Shown piece after piece: positions 8,397 to 17,866 of a DNA stretch of 64,000 nucleotides. The stretch is from Shewanella morhuae (GTDB lineage Bacteria > Pseudomonadota > Gammaproteobacteria > Enterobacterales > Shewanellaceae): positions 355,651-419,650 of the forward strand of contig NZ_FTNN01000001.1 in NCBI RefSeq assembly GCF_900156405.1. Reading direction: 5' to 3'. The notes under the pieces were generated by a model. That model was given only the letters and a program-made list of their open reading frames with translations. It ran no database searches and was not told the origin of the DNA. How positions within the stretch are numbered: the first letter of the stretch is position 1; each line of letters opens with the position of its first letter. The position numbers and the translations under genes were made by a program.

Positions 8397-10247
8397 TTAA
8401 GCTTTTTTCTGCTTGGCTATCCAAATATCGACTTGTTGCTCTAATACATCCAGTGGTAATGCGCCATTAGCAAGCACTAACGTATGGAAGTCGCGGATAT
8501 CAAATTGACTGCCAAGCTGTTGCTCTGCTTTATGTCTGAGTTCCAGCAGCTTAATCATACCCACTTTATAGGCTGTCGCTTGCGATGGCATAACGATATG
8601 GCGTTCAACCATTTTCACCGCATCCGATTTAGCATTGGGCGTATTATCCACGTAATAGGCAATGCCTTGCTCGCGGGTCCACTTCTTGGCATGAATACCG
8701 GTATCAACGACTAAGCGACATGCACGCCATAGCTCCATTGCTAGGCGACCAAAGTCAGAATAAGGATCGGCATAGAGTCCCATTTCTTTCGGGAAAGATT
8801 CACTATATAAACCCCAGCCCTCAATATATGCGGTATAGCCACCAAACTTGCGAAACTTAGGGATGTTTTGCAGTTCTTGGGAAATCGCGATTTGCATATG
8901 ATGCCCCGGAATACCCTCGTGGTAAGCCAATGCCTCCAGCTGATATTTTGGCATGGCTTGCATGTCATATAGGTTTGCGTAATAGCTGCCTGGGCGCGAA
9001 CCATCCGGTGCCGGTTGTTCATAGAAGGCTTTACCAGCCGATTTTTCTCTAAAGGCTTCAACCTGTTTCACTATCATGGCAGCCTTAGGTTTTACTTTGA
9101 ACACTTCATCCAAGCGTGATTTCATATTGTCGATGAGCTTAGTCGCCTGTGCTAAATAGGCGGCTTTGCCTTCGGTGGTATTGGGGTAGTAGAACTGGGG
9201 ATCATCACGCATGAAGCTAAAAAATTGCTGTAAATCGCCTTTAAAGTTGACCTTCTTCATAATGGCGCGCATTTCATTGTGGATACGTTCCACTTCCGAA
9301 AGACCTAAGTCGTGGATTTGATCGGCAGTCATATTTGTCGTTGTAGTACGAGCCAAAGCATTATTATAAAAGGCGGCGCCATTAGGGAGCTTCCAGACAC
9401 CATCACGGTCATCAGCTTTGGTCGCTAAAGTTTTGACGTAAGTGATGAGCTTGTTATAGGCGGGCTCGACTTGGGTCAGTAATGCTTGCTCAGCTTGTTG
9501 AAGTAGTGCTTGCTTCTCAGTTTCTTGAATCGCTAATGCGTTCACTTTACGGCGAAAATCTGCGAGTAGCGCGCTGTCGTCGCCCTTATCAAAAGGCGCA
9601 CCTTTGATGATGTTTTGGCTGTCTGAAATCACATAAGCGAACACAAATTTAGGCGCGATAATACCTTTATCTGCGCGAACGGTTAATACTGTCTGTAATT
9701 GACTTAAGCGTTTGGGAACGCCATTTAAGCGGCTGATATAGGCCTTGGCATCGTTGATATCAGTGATTTGATGTTGGTTAATCAAGAAGGAGGCGATCAT
9801 AGAGTGACCGCCATACATCTGATTTACAGGGTAATTATGATAGCGCCATTGGTCATCTTCGATGTCATTTTGCAGATTTTGTTTCAGTAAGCTGAGGCTA
9901 AGATGCGTTTGTGGATCGAGTTTGGCTGCATCAATCTGATTGATTTGCACCAGTTGTTTTTTGGTGCGCTCTAGGGTTTTATCATCGGCGGCATCACCCA
10001 GTTCATCCCATTTATCATAGTCTTGCTTAATCCCCATATAAGTTTGCGAAATGGGGCTCGCCATGATGTTTTCCATGAAGATGGTTTCGAACAGAGCATT
10101 GGCTTTGTCTGATTCGGTTTGTATTACCACATTCACAGGTTCATTTGCATTGTGTAAGGTTGGCGAGGTTGATGCTGCATATGTGGGAATGGTCAGTAGA
10201 GCTGAAAGGGTCAGTGCGACTAAGCTGATTTTAGTTTTTATTGGCAT
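8397..10247 (-). CDS. DUF885 family exported protein, putative metallopeptidase
   Basis: A 616-residue exported protein of the DUF885 family. Members are predicted zinc metallopeptidases of poorly known substrate. A signal peptide (MPIKTKISLVALTLSALLTIPTYA) begins at the ATG at 10247, which has AGGAAG 7 nt upstream. An in-frame ATG at 10277 would only add ten non-signal residues. The family core is YHEGIPGHHMQIAIS near residue 445, an H-E-x-x-x-x-H-H metal site, with EGWGLYSE some 30 residues later supplying a further acidic ligand. PDGSRPGSYYANLYD is also typical. It is monocistronic between a terminator and the hemW promoter region. Peptidase activity is an inference from the motif. Confidence 0.85.
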   Translation of the reverse strand: MPIKTKISLVALTLSALLTIPTYAASTSPTLHNANEPVNVVIQTESDKANALFETIFMENIMASPISQTYMGIKQDYDKWDELGDAADDKTLERTKKQLVQINQIDAAKLDPQTHLSLSLLKQNLQNDIEDDQWRYHNYPVNQMYGGHSMIASFLINQHQITDINDAKAYISRLNGVPKRLSQLQTVLTVRADKGIIAPKFVFAYVISDSQNIIKGAPFDKGDDSALLADFRRKVNALAIQETEKQALLQQAEQALLTQVEPAYNKLITYVKTLATKADDRDGVWKLPNGAAFYNNALARTTTTNMTADQIHDLGLSEVERIHNEMRAIMKKVNFKGDLQQFFSFMRDDPQFYYPNTTEGKAAYLAQATKLIDNMKSRLDEVFKVKPKAAMIVKQVEAFREKSAGKAFYEQPAPDGSRPGSYYANLYDMQAMPKYQLEALAYHEGIPGHHMQIAISQELQNIPKFRKFGGYTAYIEGWGLYSESFPKEMGLYADPYSDFGRLAMELWRACRLVVDTGIHAKKWTREQGIAYYVDNTPNAKSDAVKMVERHIVMPSQATAYKVGMIKLLELRHKAEQQLGSQFDIRDFHTLVLANGALPLDVLEQQVDIWIAKQKKA

Positions 10248-10400
10248 GATCGGGCTTCCTAGATTGAGTTGCATCAATTCTAAAGAAGCTGAACAAGAAT
10301 GTATGGATATTAATGTTAGAAAATGTGTTAGTGGTAATGCAGTTAAACTGCAATATTGACGACTAACACATTATTTACATAGCTATTTTAACGTTTAAAC

Positions 10401-11567
10401 TCAGCAGAACTGTGTCAGTAAATCATTAACAAACATATGACCTTTACTGGTTAATTGCCAATATTCTGCTGATTCTGTGAGTAAACCGCGCTGTTTGGCT
10501 TTTTCCATGCCGGCGATCAATGTCTCTCTGTGCTGTCCGGTGCGCAGTTCAAATTCTTGCTTAGGGATAGGTGTCATTAAGCGCAGGCGATTCATTAAAT
10601 ATTCAAGCGCACGATCTTCCTCTGCAACTTCAATCGATTCGAAGGTGTAGTTGCTGGCACTGAGGTACCCCTTAGGATGTTTAATTTTTACCGTGCGTAT
10701 GATGCGGTTTTCTTCTGGCAGCGTCACTTTGCCGTGGGCGCCACAGCCTATGCCTAGATAATCACCAAACTGCCAGTAGTTGAGATTGTGCCTACATTGG
10801 TAACCGGGTTTTGCATAGGCGGATATTTCGTATTGCTCATACCCTAATGCCGCCAGCTTTTGCTGACCTTGCTCATAGATATGCCACAGCGCTTCGTCAT
10901 CGGGCAGCTGCGGCGGTTTTGAGTGGAATAGGGTGTTGGGCTCAATCGTTAACTGATACCAAGATAGGTGCGGCGGGTTCAGTGCTGCTGCCGTGTCGAT
11001 ATCGGCCATGGCTTCGGTAAAACTTTGGTTGGGTAATCCATGCATTAAATCGAGGTTAAAACTCAAGTATGCCGCTTGGCTGGCTTTTTGAGCGGCGACT
11101 TGTGCCTCGTTTTGATCGTGAATACGTCCAAGTAAGTTGAGCTTATCCTTAGAAAAACTTTGTACACCGATAGATAAACGAGTCACGCCCGCTGCACGAT
11201 AGGCACTAAAGTCATCGTGCTCTAAGGTGCCAGGGTTGGCTTCCATAGTGATTTCAATATTATCACTAAAGGGAATTAGCGCATTGGCACCATCTAGTAT
11301 GCGTTTGATTTGCAGAGCATCGAAGAGGGATGGTGTGCCGCCACCGATAAAGATGGTATGAACTTGCCGCCCTTGGACGAGATGTAAATCTTGGCGTAAG
11401 TCTTCTAATAGTGCATCAACATAAGCTTCTTGCGGCAGCTCACCATTTTGGCCATGGGAATTAAAGTCACAATAAGGACACTTTTGTACGCACCAAGGAA
11501 TATGGATGTACAGACTCAGTGGTGGCAGTTCAAGCTTTATCGCAGTAGTCACAGCAGTTGATGACAT
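10401..11567 (-). CDS. hemW: Radical SAM heme chaperone HemW
   Basis: Homologue of HemW (YggW), once annotated as a coproporphyrinogen III oxidase but shown in other bacteria to be a haem-binding chaperone. The radical SAM cluster motif is C26-x3-C30-x2-C33 in YIHIPWCVQKCPYCDF. The haem-binding-type His-Asn-x-x-Tyr motif is visible as CRHNLNYW. The fourth Cys of true HemN enzymes is replaced here by Phe after C33 (CDF), as in HemW. The start ATG overlaps the rdgB stop (TAATG), so the two genes are coupled. The 388-residue length is normal. Confidence 0.94.
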   Translation of the reverse strand: MSSTAVTTAIKLELPPLSLYIHIPWCVQKCPYCDFNSHGQNGELPQEAYVDALLEDLRQDLHLVQGRQVHTIFIGGGTPSLFDALQIKRILDGANALIPFSDNIEITMEANPGTLEHDDFSAYRAAGVTRLSIGVQSFSKDKLNLLGRIHDQNEAQVAAQKASQAAYLSFNLDLMHGLPNQSFTEAMADIDTAAALNPPHLSWYQLTIEPNTLFHSKPPQLPDDEALWHIYEQGQQKLAALGYEQYEISAYAKPGYQCRHNLNYWQFGDYLGIGCGAHGKVTLPEENRIIRTVKIKHPKGYLSASNYTFESIEVAEEDRALEYLMNRLRLMTPIPKQEFELRTGQHRETLIAGMEKAKQRGLLTESAEYWQLTSKGHMFVNDLLTQFC

Positions 11568-12184
11568 TATTGTGCATTCCCGCCAGTTAACACGCCTTGG
11601 GCTTGCATGGCCGCAATGAGTTGCACTAGAGCTTTACCGCGATGGCTTAAGGTATTTTTCTCGTTGCTGCTCAGTTCAGCCGCGCTACATTGGAAGTTTT
11701 CAGGGATAAAAATCGGATCGTAGCCGTGGCCATTTTCGCCACGCTGACTAACGTCAATTTGGCCTTCCCATGACGCTTGGCAAATAATTGGGGTTGGATC
11801 TTTCGCGTGGCGCATATACACCAGCACGCATTGAAATCTCGCACTGCGAGGTGCAGGCTTATCTTTTAATGTCTCAAGTAGTTTTAAGACGTTATCTTGA
11901 TCTTTCGCATTTTCGCCCGCGTAACGCGCTGAATAAATGCCGGGAGCGCCTTGGAGTAAATCGACTTCTAAACCTGAATCATCGGCAATGGCTGCAAGTC
12001 CGGTGATTTCGGCGGCATGCCTAGCTTTGATAATGGCGTTTTCGACAAAGGTAGTGCCGGTTTCGGCCACTTCACTGACATTAAATTTGCTCTGTGGCAG
12101 CACTGTAACACCGTAGCTTGCGAGCATTTGATCGAATTCAGCGAGTTTGCCTTTATTACCACTGGCGAGGACGATTTGTTGCAT
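11567..12184 (-). CDS. rdgB: XTP/dITP pyrophosphatase RdgB
   Basis: House-cleaning nucleotide pyrophosphatase of the Ham1/RdgB family that removes dITP, XTP and ITP. The N-terminal IVLASGNKGKLAEFDQML is the nucleotide-binding signature. AIADDSGLEVDLLQGAPGIYSARYAG contains the catalytic acidic residues, and ENGHGYDPIFIPE and NEKNTLSHRGKAL form the C-terminal pocket. At 205 residues it is full length. It forms a two-gene operon with hemW, overlapping by one base, which mirrors the E. coli yggS-yggT-yggU-rdgB-hemW order. Confidence 0.96.
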   Translation of the reverse strand: MQQIVLASGNKGKLAEFDQMLASYGVTVLPQSKFNVSEVAETGTTFVENAIIKARHAAEITGLAAIADDSGLEVDLLQGAPGIYSARYAGENAKDQDNVLKLLETLKDKPAPRSARFQCVLVYMRHAKDPTPIICQASWEGQIDVSQRGENGHGYDPIFIPENFQCSAAELSSNEKNTLSHRGKALVQLIAAMQAQGVLTGGNAQ

Positions 12185-12252
12185 GTAACACCTATATCAT
12201 TGGGGCGATTTATACTGCGGCAATGATACCCAAGCTGAGGGCTAAAGGACAG

Positions 12253-12286
12253 AAAAAGGGAGGGACGGTACTGGCTTGTGCCGTCC
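12253..12286 (-). terminator. Terminator after the DUF4426 gene
   Basis: GGACGGTAC (12263-12271) pairs with GTGCCGTCC (12278-12286) with one wobble. On the minus strand the hairpin is followed by CTCCCTTTTT. It separates the DUF4426 gene from rdgB. Confidence 0.6.
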
Positions 12287-12323
12287 AAAAGTGACTTATT
12301 ATTTGCGATAACCGCAACCTAGC

Positions 12324-12758
12324 TTATTCGACGTAGAATTTTTGCTTAAACTGCAAATTGGTATTTAACTGGTTACCGTGCTTTATCGCGATATTGAAAT
12401 TGATCTCCTGATCATCGCGGTAAGGGATTTCTGCAATATAGTAAATCGCATCACCTTCGCGGATCTCTTTGAAAGTTAAGTTGATTCGTGCATCTAATAA
12501 ATTATTAGCGACACCGGTGATTTCAACAGGCACCGCGGGTTTATTGGTTTCGCTATTATCTAGTACGGCAATATTAATAATACCTCTATAGCTACTGCGC
12601 TGAATACCATAGGATTTAGCTATGCTAGGTGTTAGGAATGTACTACCAAGAGCCATATAGTGAATATCGAAATTACCAATAGTTTCTTTTTGTTCAGCAT
12701 TTGCAACGCCGCAAAGGCTCGCAGTGAGAGCGAATATAGCGAGAAGATGACGCAGCAT
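12324..12758 (-). CDS. DUF4426 family periplasmic protein
   Basis: Small exported protein (144 residues from the ATG at 12758) of unknown function in the DUF4426 family, found mainly in marine gammaproteobacteria. The signal peptide is MLRHLLAIFALTASLCGVANA. The mature part is beta-rich, with NFDIHYMALGSTFLTPSIAKSYGIQRSSYRGIINIAVLD, and ends in QFKQKFYVE. An AAGG element sits about 9 nt before this ATG. A further in-frame ATG at 12800 would put a hydrophilic tail before the signal peptide. It follows yggU and may be co-transcribed with yggT-yggU. Confidence 0.8.
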   Translation of the reverse strand: MLRHLLAIFALTASLCGVANAEQKETIGNFDIHYMALGSTFLTPSIAKSYGIQRSSYRGIINIAVLDNSETNKPAVPVEITGVANNLLDARINLTFKEIREGDAIYYIAEIPYRDDQEINFNIAIKHGNQLNTNLQFKQKFYVE

Positions 12759-12845
12759 AATGGGGTACCTTTCTGTTATGGGGTGAGTTACATTTTTCAA
12801 TAAATTATTGGTATTTAATGTGGCTGTTTTTCAACTGTATCAACC

Positions 12846-13145
12846 TTAGTTACTGTTGCTCATCAGTTCAGTAATGACACTTGGGATGAGTTTGGGGTCA
12901 ATAACTCGAATTTGCTTATGCCTGCCAAGTTCACCTTTTACTATATGAATATTACTCTTTGGCACTTTAAAGGCTTTGGCTAAGTATTTGCTTAAATGGG
13001 CATTGGCTTTGCCATCTATGGGCGGAGCGGTGATGGCCACTTTTAGCTCATCACCGTGTAATCCTACAATTTGATCACGACTAGCTTTCGGCTGAATATA
13101 CAGATTAAGCAGCAAGTCACCTTGCTGCAAAGTCACTGCACACAT
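12846..13145 (-). CDS. yggU: YggU family protein (DUF167)
   Basis: A 99-residue cytosolic protein of the DUF167/YggU family, whose E. coli member has a known fold but no established function. The family motif [64 protein letters not shown] is fully conserved. The start at 13145 forms a TAATG overlap with the yggT stop, which favours it over an ATG five codons upstream. The gene is translationally coupled to yggT, as in many gammaproteobacteria. Confidence 0.93.
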   Translation of the reverse strand: MCAVTLQQGDLLLNLYIQPKASRDQIVGLHGDELKVAITAPPIDGKANAHLSKYLAKAFKVPKSNIHIVKGELGRHKQIRVIDPKLIPSVITELMSNSN

Positions 13146-13693
13146 TAGATCACAGCCCAATATGGAATATATTGAGCGAGTAGCATATTGAGGAAATTCA
13201 TTCCAATGATAACCAGCATTACCGATAAATCTAAGCCACCTATAGGCGGTATTATACGGCGGATTGGTGCAAGTACAGGTTCAGTGAGTTGACCCATGAC
13301 CATCACAATCGGGTTATAGCCTTGGTTAAACCAACTTAAAATCGCACGTATGATGAGCATCCAGAATAATAAAACACCGGCTTTTTTGATCACAGATACG
13401 ACAGCAAACATCAAAAACAACAGTATATCTATACCACCGCCAGCGATAAGACTGATCAGCAATACTTTTACAATAACAACCAGTAATGCCAGCACGAAAG
13501 ATGCGGTATCAAATCGCCCTAGTGAAGGCAGAATACGGCGCATTGGCGCAATAATGGGCTGAGTCGCTTTAACAATAAACTGGCTAAATGGATTATAAAA
13601 GTCGGCTCTTGCCATTTGGAGCCAGATCCGCAAAATCACTACCATCAAGTAGAGATCGAATAGAGTGGTGATTAAAAAGGTCAATGCATTCAT
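13145..13693 (-). CDS. yggT: YggT family membrane protein
   Basis: Inner-membrane protein of 182 residues composed of two tandem YGGT repeats, each with a hydrophobic helix pair around a W-x-Q/N-x motif. The first includes [47 protein letters not shown] and the second [47 protein letters not shown]. The repeated P-x-x-x-P-I-R-R-I-x-P segment is the family signature. YggT relatives have been linked to osmotic tolerance and, in plants (CCB3), to cytochrome assembly. The role here is not known. Confidence 0.93.
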   Translation of the reverse strand: MNALTFLITTLFDLYLMVVILRIWLQMARADFYNPFSQFIVKATQPIIAPMRRILPSLGRFDTASFVLALLVVIVKVLLISLIAGGGIDILLFLMFAVVSVIKKAGVLLFWMLIIRAILSWFNQGYNPIVMVMGQLTEPVLAPIRRIIPPIGGLDLSVMLVIIGMNFLNMLLAQYIPYWAVI

Positions 13694-13743
13694 CGATATT
13701 TTTACCTATTTAAGTTCGATACAAAACGCGTTAAGGGTATAAG

Positions 13744-14562
13744 TTAAAATGTCTTCGCCATTTCTTCTGCACGCTTAATGCAATTATCCATGGCCTTTTT
13801 GACTAAGCCTCGCATATCCGCAGCTTCAAAGGTCGCAAGTGCTTGCGCGGTTGTACCACCCTTTGAGGTTACATTTTCTCTTAGATTACCTAAAGTAAGC
13901 TGCGGATTTTGCTTTGCCATCATAGCAGCACCGAGTGCGGCTTGCTGCACTAAACTTCTGGCTTTAGCTTCATCCATACCCATTTCTTTGCCCGCATCTA
14001 TCATAGATTCCATCAGCAAAAAGAAATAAGCTGGTGAGCTGCCTGATAATGCAATCACTTGGTCTAATTCTGATTCTTCATTCACCCACACGATTTCGCC
14101 GCCGCTTGACATCAAACGATCGCAAATAGTTTTTTGAGTGCTTGAGATAGCTTGAGGCGCATAAAGGCCCGTCATACCCACACCTATTTGCATCGGTGTG
14201 TTTGGCATCGCGCGGATAAGTGTAATATTTTGTGCTAAATAGTCGGTATAACGTTGTGCTTTAATGCCTGCTGCGATAGTAATGACTAACTTTGTTGACA
14301 TATCAACAGTTTGTAATGCTTCACAAACCTGCTGCATTAATTGTGGCTTTACCGACAGCACTATGACATCGGCAGTTTGCGCTGCAGCTAAATTATCTTG
14401 AGAAACCAAAATGCCTAAATCCGCTTGGAGTGCATCGAGTTTACCTTGGCTAGGATTGGTCGCTTGAATAAGTTGAGCAGGGTAGCCACTGTTCACTAGG
14501 CCACTGATGATACTGCGCGTCATGTTGCCGGCACCGATAAAGCAGATTTTTTGTTGACTCAT
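13744..14562 (-). CDS. proC: Pyrroline-5-carboxylate reductase ProC
   Basis: Last enzyme of proline synthesis, reducing pyrroline-5-carboxylate with NAD(P)H. The N-terminal Rossmann motif is ICFIGAGNMTRSIISGL. IRAMPNTPMQIGVGMTGLY is the substrate-side P5CR motif. The C-terminal dimerisation domain has LSGSSPAYFFLLMESMIDAGKEMGM and ENVTSKGGTTAQALATFE. At 272 residues it is full length. It lies between yggS and yggT, so proline synthesis is inserted in the ygg cluster; other gammaproteobacteria such as Pseudomonas have a similar yggS-proC-yggT order. Confidence 0.97.
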   Translation of the reverse strand: MSQQKICFIGAGNMTRSIISGLVNSGYPAQLIQATNPSQGKLDALQADLGILVSQDNLAAAQTADVIVLSVKPQLMQQVCEALQTVDMSTKLVITIAAGIKAQRYTDYLAQNITLIRAMPNTPMQIGVGMTGLYAPQAISSTQKTICDRLMSSGGEIVWVNEESELDQVIALSGSSPAYFFLLMESMIDAGKEMGMDEAKARSLVQQAALGAAMMAKQNPQLTLGNLRENVTSKGGTTAQALATFEAADMRGLVKKAMDNCIKRAEEMAKTF

Positions 14563-14789
14563 TTGATTCTCTTCAGTGTGTTAACCGTTATCTTGTAACA
14601 AATTCACCTTAAATTAAGATGATAAAACGGTTAGTCATTTGAATGTTAAAGCCTGATTGAACGGCTTAAGCTCGTTGATCTTATAATCGTTAAAACTTAT
14701 GGAACGTAAATAAAGTATTTGGGCGAAATCCATTAAAAACAAGGCTAAAGTAACACGCTATCATTACATTTTATGCCAATGAGTCATTT

Positions 14790-15488
14790 TTATGCTGGAT
14801 AATTGCGCTCACCAAAAATAGCACTGCCAATGCGTACCATAGTTGAACCGCAGCGAATGGCTGCATCTAAGTCATTACTCATACCCATTGAAAGCGTATC
14901 TATAGAGGGGTAATGCAATTGAAGTTCTTGGAATAATTTATGTAATGTTGAAAACTCTTTCAGCTGTAACTCGGTATCGGCGGTTGCTGTGGGGATCGCC
15001 ATTAAGCCTCTCAGTGTTAAGTTAGGTAACTGAGTTATCAGTTTAGCCAGTGGTAGCATTTGGTCTGTATCTATACCCGATTTTGTATCTTCAGCGCTGA
15101 TATTAATTTGAATACAGACATTTAATGGTGTTAATTCGTTTGGGCGTTGATCATTAAGACGTTGTGCAATTTTATCGCGAGACACGGTATGCATCCAATC
15201 GAAATGTTGCGCGACTATGTTGGTTTTATTGGATTGAAGTGGGCCAATAAAATGCCATTCAATATCAGGATAAGTCGCTTTAAGTGCAGTAATTTTTTCA
15301 GCGCCTTCTTGCACATAGTTTTCACCAAAGCAGCGCTGTCCGGCTTGGTAGGCTGCTATAATGTCTTCAACAGGTTTAGTCTTGCTAACGGCAAGTAAGC
15401 GAATACTGCTAGGCTGGCGATCACATTTTTGTGCGGCTTGTGCAATCCTGCTATGGGCGATTGCGAGTCTGTCTGCTATTGTTGTCAT
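14790..15488 (-). CDS. yggS: YggS family pyridoxal phosphate homeostasis protein
   Basis: Cytosolic PLP-binding protein (PLPBP) that buffers vitamin B6 and affects amino-acid metabolism. It is a single TIM-barrel domain without a catalytic partner domain. The PLP lysine is K36 in LLAVSKTKPVEDI. EWHFIGPLQSNK and LSMGMSNDLDAAIRCGSTMVRIGSAIFG are the phosphate-binding and signature regions. The ATG at 15488 is preferred over an in-frame TTG 21 nt upstream. It is divergent from pilT with only about 35 bp between starts, so the promoters must overlap. The yggS/pilT divergent arrangement is common in Shewanella and Vibrio relatives. Confidence 0.94.
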   Translation of the reverse strand: MTTIADRLAIAHSRIAQAAQKCDRQPSSIRLLAVSKTKPVEDIIAAYQAGQRCFGENYVQEGAEKITALKATYPDIEWHFIGPLQSNKTNIVAQHFDWMHTVSRDKIAQRLNDQRPNELTPLNVCIQINISAEDTKSGIDTDQMLPLAKLITQLPNLTLRGLMAIPTATADTELQLKEFSTLHKLFQELQLHYPSIDTLSMGMSNDLDAAIRCGSTMVRIGSAIFGERNYPA

Positions 15489-15523
15489 GATGTAATTATC
15501 TAGTTGCAAGGATATCCCAAACG

Positions 15524-16561
15524 ATGGAAATCACTGAGTTATTGGCCTTTAGTGTAAAACACAAAGCTTCAGATCTACACCTTTCTGCAGGGGTATCTCC
15601 TATGATCCGTGTCGACGGTGAAGTGAGAAAAATTAACCTGCCGGCGCTCGATCATCAAGGCGTACACAGTCTAGTGTATGACATCATGAATGATAAGCAG
15701 CGTAAGGACTATGAAGAACATTTAGAAATCGATTTCTCGTTCGAAGTCCCTAATTTAGCGCGTTTTCGTGTTAACGCATTTAATCAGTCCCGCGGTGCTG
15801 CCGCTGTTTTTCGTACTATCCCGAGTGATATTTTGTCACTCGAGCAGTTAGGTGCACCGGAAATTTTTAAAAAAATTGCCAGTTTCCCCAGAGGATTAGT
15901 GCTAGTGACTGGGCCAACGGGTTCAGGCAAGAGTACCACACTTGCTGCTATGGTGGATTACGTGAATGAAAATCGACACGACCACATATTAACTATCGAA
16001 GACCCCATTGAATTTGTCCACCAAAATAAACAATGTTTGATAAACCAGCGTGAAGTTCATCGCCATACTCACAGCTTTAATGCCGCTCTTAGAAGCGCAC
16101 TACGTGAAGATCCTGATGTGATCTTAGTCGGTGAGATGCGCGATCTTGAAACCATACGTTTGGCGATGACGGCCGCAGAAACAGGCCACTTAGTGTTTGG
16201 CACCTTGCATACTACTTCCGCAGCGAAAACCATTGACCGTGTGGTTGACGTGTTTCCTGCTGGTGAAAAAAGTATGGTGCGCACTATGTTGTCGGAATCA
16301 CTGCAAGCGGTAATATCGCAAACCCTGATTAAAAAGGTAGGGGGAGGCCGTGTGGCTGCACATGAAATCATGATGGGCACACCGGCTATTCGTAACCTCA
16401 TTCGCGAAGACAAAGTGGCACAGATGTATTCAGCAATTCAAACCGGTATGGCACACGGCATGCAGACCTTAGAGCAATGTTTGCAGAACCTAGTCAATCG
16501 CGGTCTTATTACCCGTGAAGATGCAATGGCGAAGAGTTCAAATAAGCAAGCGACATTTTAA
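15524..16561 (+). CDS. pilT: Twitching motility ATPase PilT
   Basis: Hexameric ATPase that retracts type IV pili from the cytoplasmic base of the machine. The N-terminal PAS-like domain (residues 1-110) includes KASDLHLSAGVSPMIRVDGE. The Walker A is GPTGSGKST (130-138). The Asp box is TIEDPIEFVH, the Walker B DPDVILVGEMRD, and the His box TGHLVFGTLHTTSA. The C-terminal AIRNLIRE motif needed for retraction is present as PAIRNLIREDK. It measures 345 residues. AAGGAT lies 10 nt before the ATG. It is in an operon with pilU (6-bp gap). Confidence 0.97.
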   Translation: MEITELLAFSVKHKASDLHLSAGVSPMIRVDGEVRKINLPALDHQGVHSLVYDIMNDKQRKDYEEHLEIDFSFEVPNLARFRVNAFNQSRGAAAVFRTIPSDILSLEQLGAPEIFKKIASFPRGLVLVTGPTGSGKSTTLAAMVDYVNENRHDHILTIEDPIEFVHQNKQCLINQREVHRHTHSFNAALRSALREDPDVILVGEMRDLETIRLAMTAAETGHLVFGTLHTTSAAKTIDRVVDVFPAGEKSMVRTMLSESLQAVISQTLIKKVGGGRVAAHEIMMGTPAIRNLIREDKVAQMYSAIQTGMAHGMQTLEQCLQNLVNRGLITREDAMAKSSNKQATF

Positions 16562-16567
16562 GGATTT

Positions 16568-17683
16568 ATGATGGATGTTCGTCCGTATTTAAAGGTGATC
16601 GTTGAGCGCAAAGCCTCTGATTTATTTATCACAGCGGGTTTTCCGCCAAGCGCCAAAATTGACGGTGAATTGCGTCCCTTGGCCGAAAGTGCTTTTACGC
16701 CAGCTCAATCATTAGATTTTGTCGAGTCGTTGATGACTGAGGCTCAGAAAGCAGAGTTTCATACGAGTCGTGAGTGTAACTTTGCTTTTGCCGTAAAGGA
16801 TTTAGGCCGTTTTAGGGTTAGTGCTTTTTGGCAGCGAGAATCTCCAGGCTGCGTTATGCGCCGCATTGAAACAAAAATTCCTGATGTAGATGAGCTTAAG
16901 TTACCGCCAATCTTAAAAGATTTAGTGATGAGTAAACGTGGTCTTATCATTATGGTGGGTGGAACGGGTACGGGTAAATCGACCTCTTTGGCGGCATTGG
17001 TCGGTTACCGCAATGGCCATGCGCGTGGACATATTTTAACAATTGAAGATCCAGTTGAATTTGTTCACGACCATAGAAAGAGCATTATTACCCAGCGTGA
17101 AGTCGGTATTGATACTGAATCTTTTGACGCTGCATTAAAAAGCTCTTTGCGCCAAGCGCCGGATGTGATTTTAATTGGTGAAATACGTACCCAAGAGACG
17201 ATGGAGTTTGCCCTGTCATTTGCCGAAACGGGTCACCTTTGTATGGCAACGTTACATGCAAACAACGCTAACCAAGCTTTAGATCGTATTATGCATCTCG
17301 TGCCACAGAATAAACATCAACAATTATTATTCGATTTGTCATTGAATTTACGCGGGATTGTCGCACAACAATTAATTCCTCGACTCGATGGTAATGGTCG
17401 CCGCGCAGCGATTGAAGTGTTAATTAACACCCCAAGAGTGGCGAGTTTAATCGCGAAGAACGAACTGCATTTACTGAAAGAAACTATGGCGAAATCGAAT
17501 GAGCAAGGTATGCAAACATTCGATCAAGCCTTGTTGAAACTCTATGTAGATGGTGAAATTAGTTATGCTGATGCACTACATCATGCTGATTCGCCAAATG
17601 ATTTACGTCTAATGATCAAACTGCAAAGTAAAGATTCTACCGGTTCAGGTTTTATGGAAGGCGTCACCTTAGACATGGATTAA
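16568..17683 (+). CDS. pilU: PilT/PilU family type IV pilus ATPase PilU
   Basis: PilT paralogue that works with PilT to boost retraction force and does not retract on its own in studied species. Walker A is GGTGTGKS (131-138). The Asp box is TIEDPVEFVH, Walker B is APDVILIGEIRT, and the His box is TGHLCMATLHANNANQA. Its C-terminus is longer and acidic (371 residues) and lacks the exact AIRNLIRE motif, reading TPRVASLIAKNE instead, which distinguishes PilU from PilT. It is immediately downstream of pilT, and the operon ends at the terminator 17704-17732. Confidence 0.96.
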   Translation: MMDVRPYLKVIVERKASDLFITAGFPPSAKIDGELRPLAESAFTPAQSLDFVESLMTEAQKAEFHTSRECNFAFAVKDLGRFRVSAFWQRESPGCVMRRIETKIPDVDELKLPPILKDLVMSKRGLIIMVGGTGTGKSTSLAALVGYRNGHARGHILTIEDPVEFVHDHRKSIITQREVGIDTESFDAALKSSLRQAPDVILIGEIRTQETMEFALSFAETGHLCMATLHANNANQALDRIMHLVPQNKHQQLLFDLSLNLRGIVAQQLIPRLDGNGRRAAIEVLINTPRVASLIAKNELHLLKETMAKSNEQGMQTFDQALLKLYVDGEISYADALHHADSPNDLRLMIKLQSKDSTGSGFMEGVTLDMD

Positions 17684-17703
17684 CAAGAGTTGATTTCGAC
17701 GTT

Positions 17704-17732
17704 AAACGGCCTCTTTATGGGCTGTTTTTTGT
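17704..17732 (+). terminator. Terminator after pilU
   Basis: AAACGGCC (17704-17711) pairs with GGCTGTTT (17719-17726) with one G-T wobble and is followed by a T-run. Confidence 0.7.
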
Positions 17733-17866
17733 TTATGTAGATAAATTTTCATCAACTAAGTGGTTTCATTTCATCGCTATGCTGCGTCAAACATAGCTTT
17801 TATTTTTTAATTCAATATGATCTTTACCTTGCATGCTGACGTAATGTAAAGGTAAAGGAGAAAGCA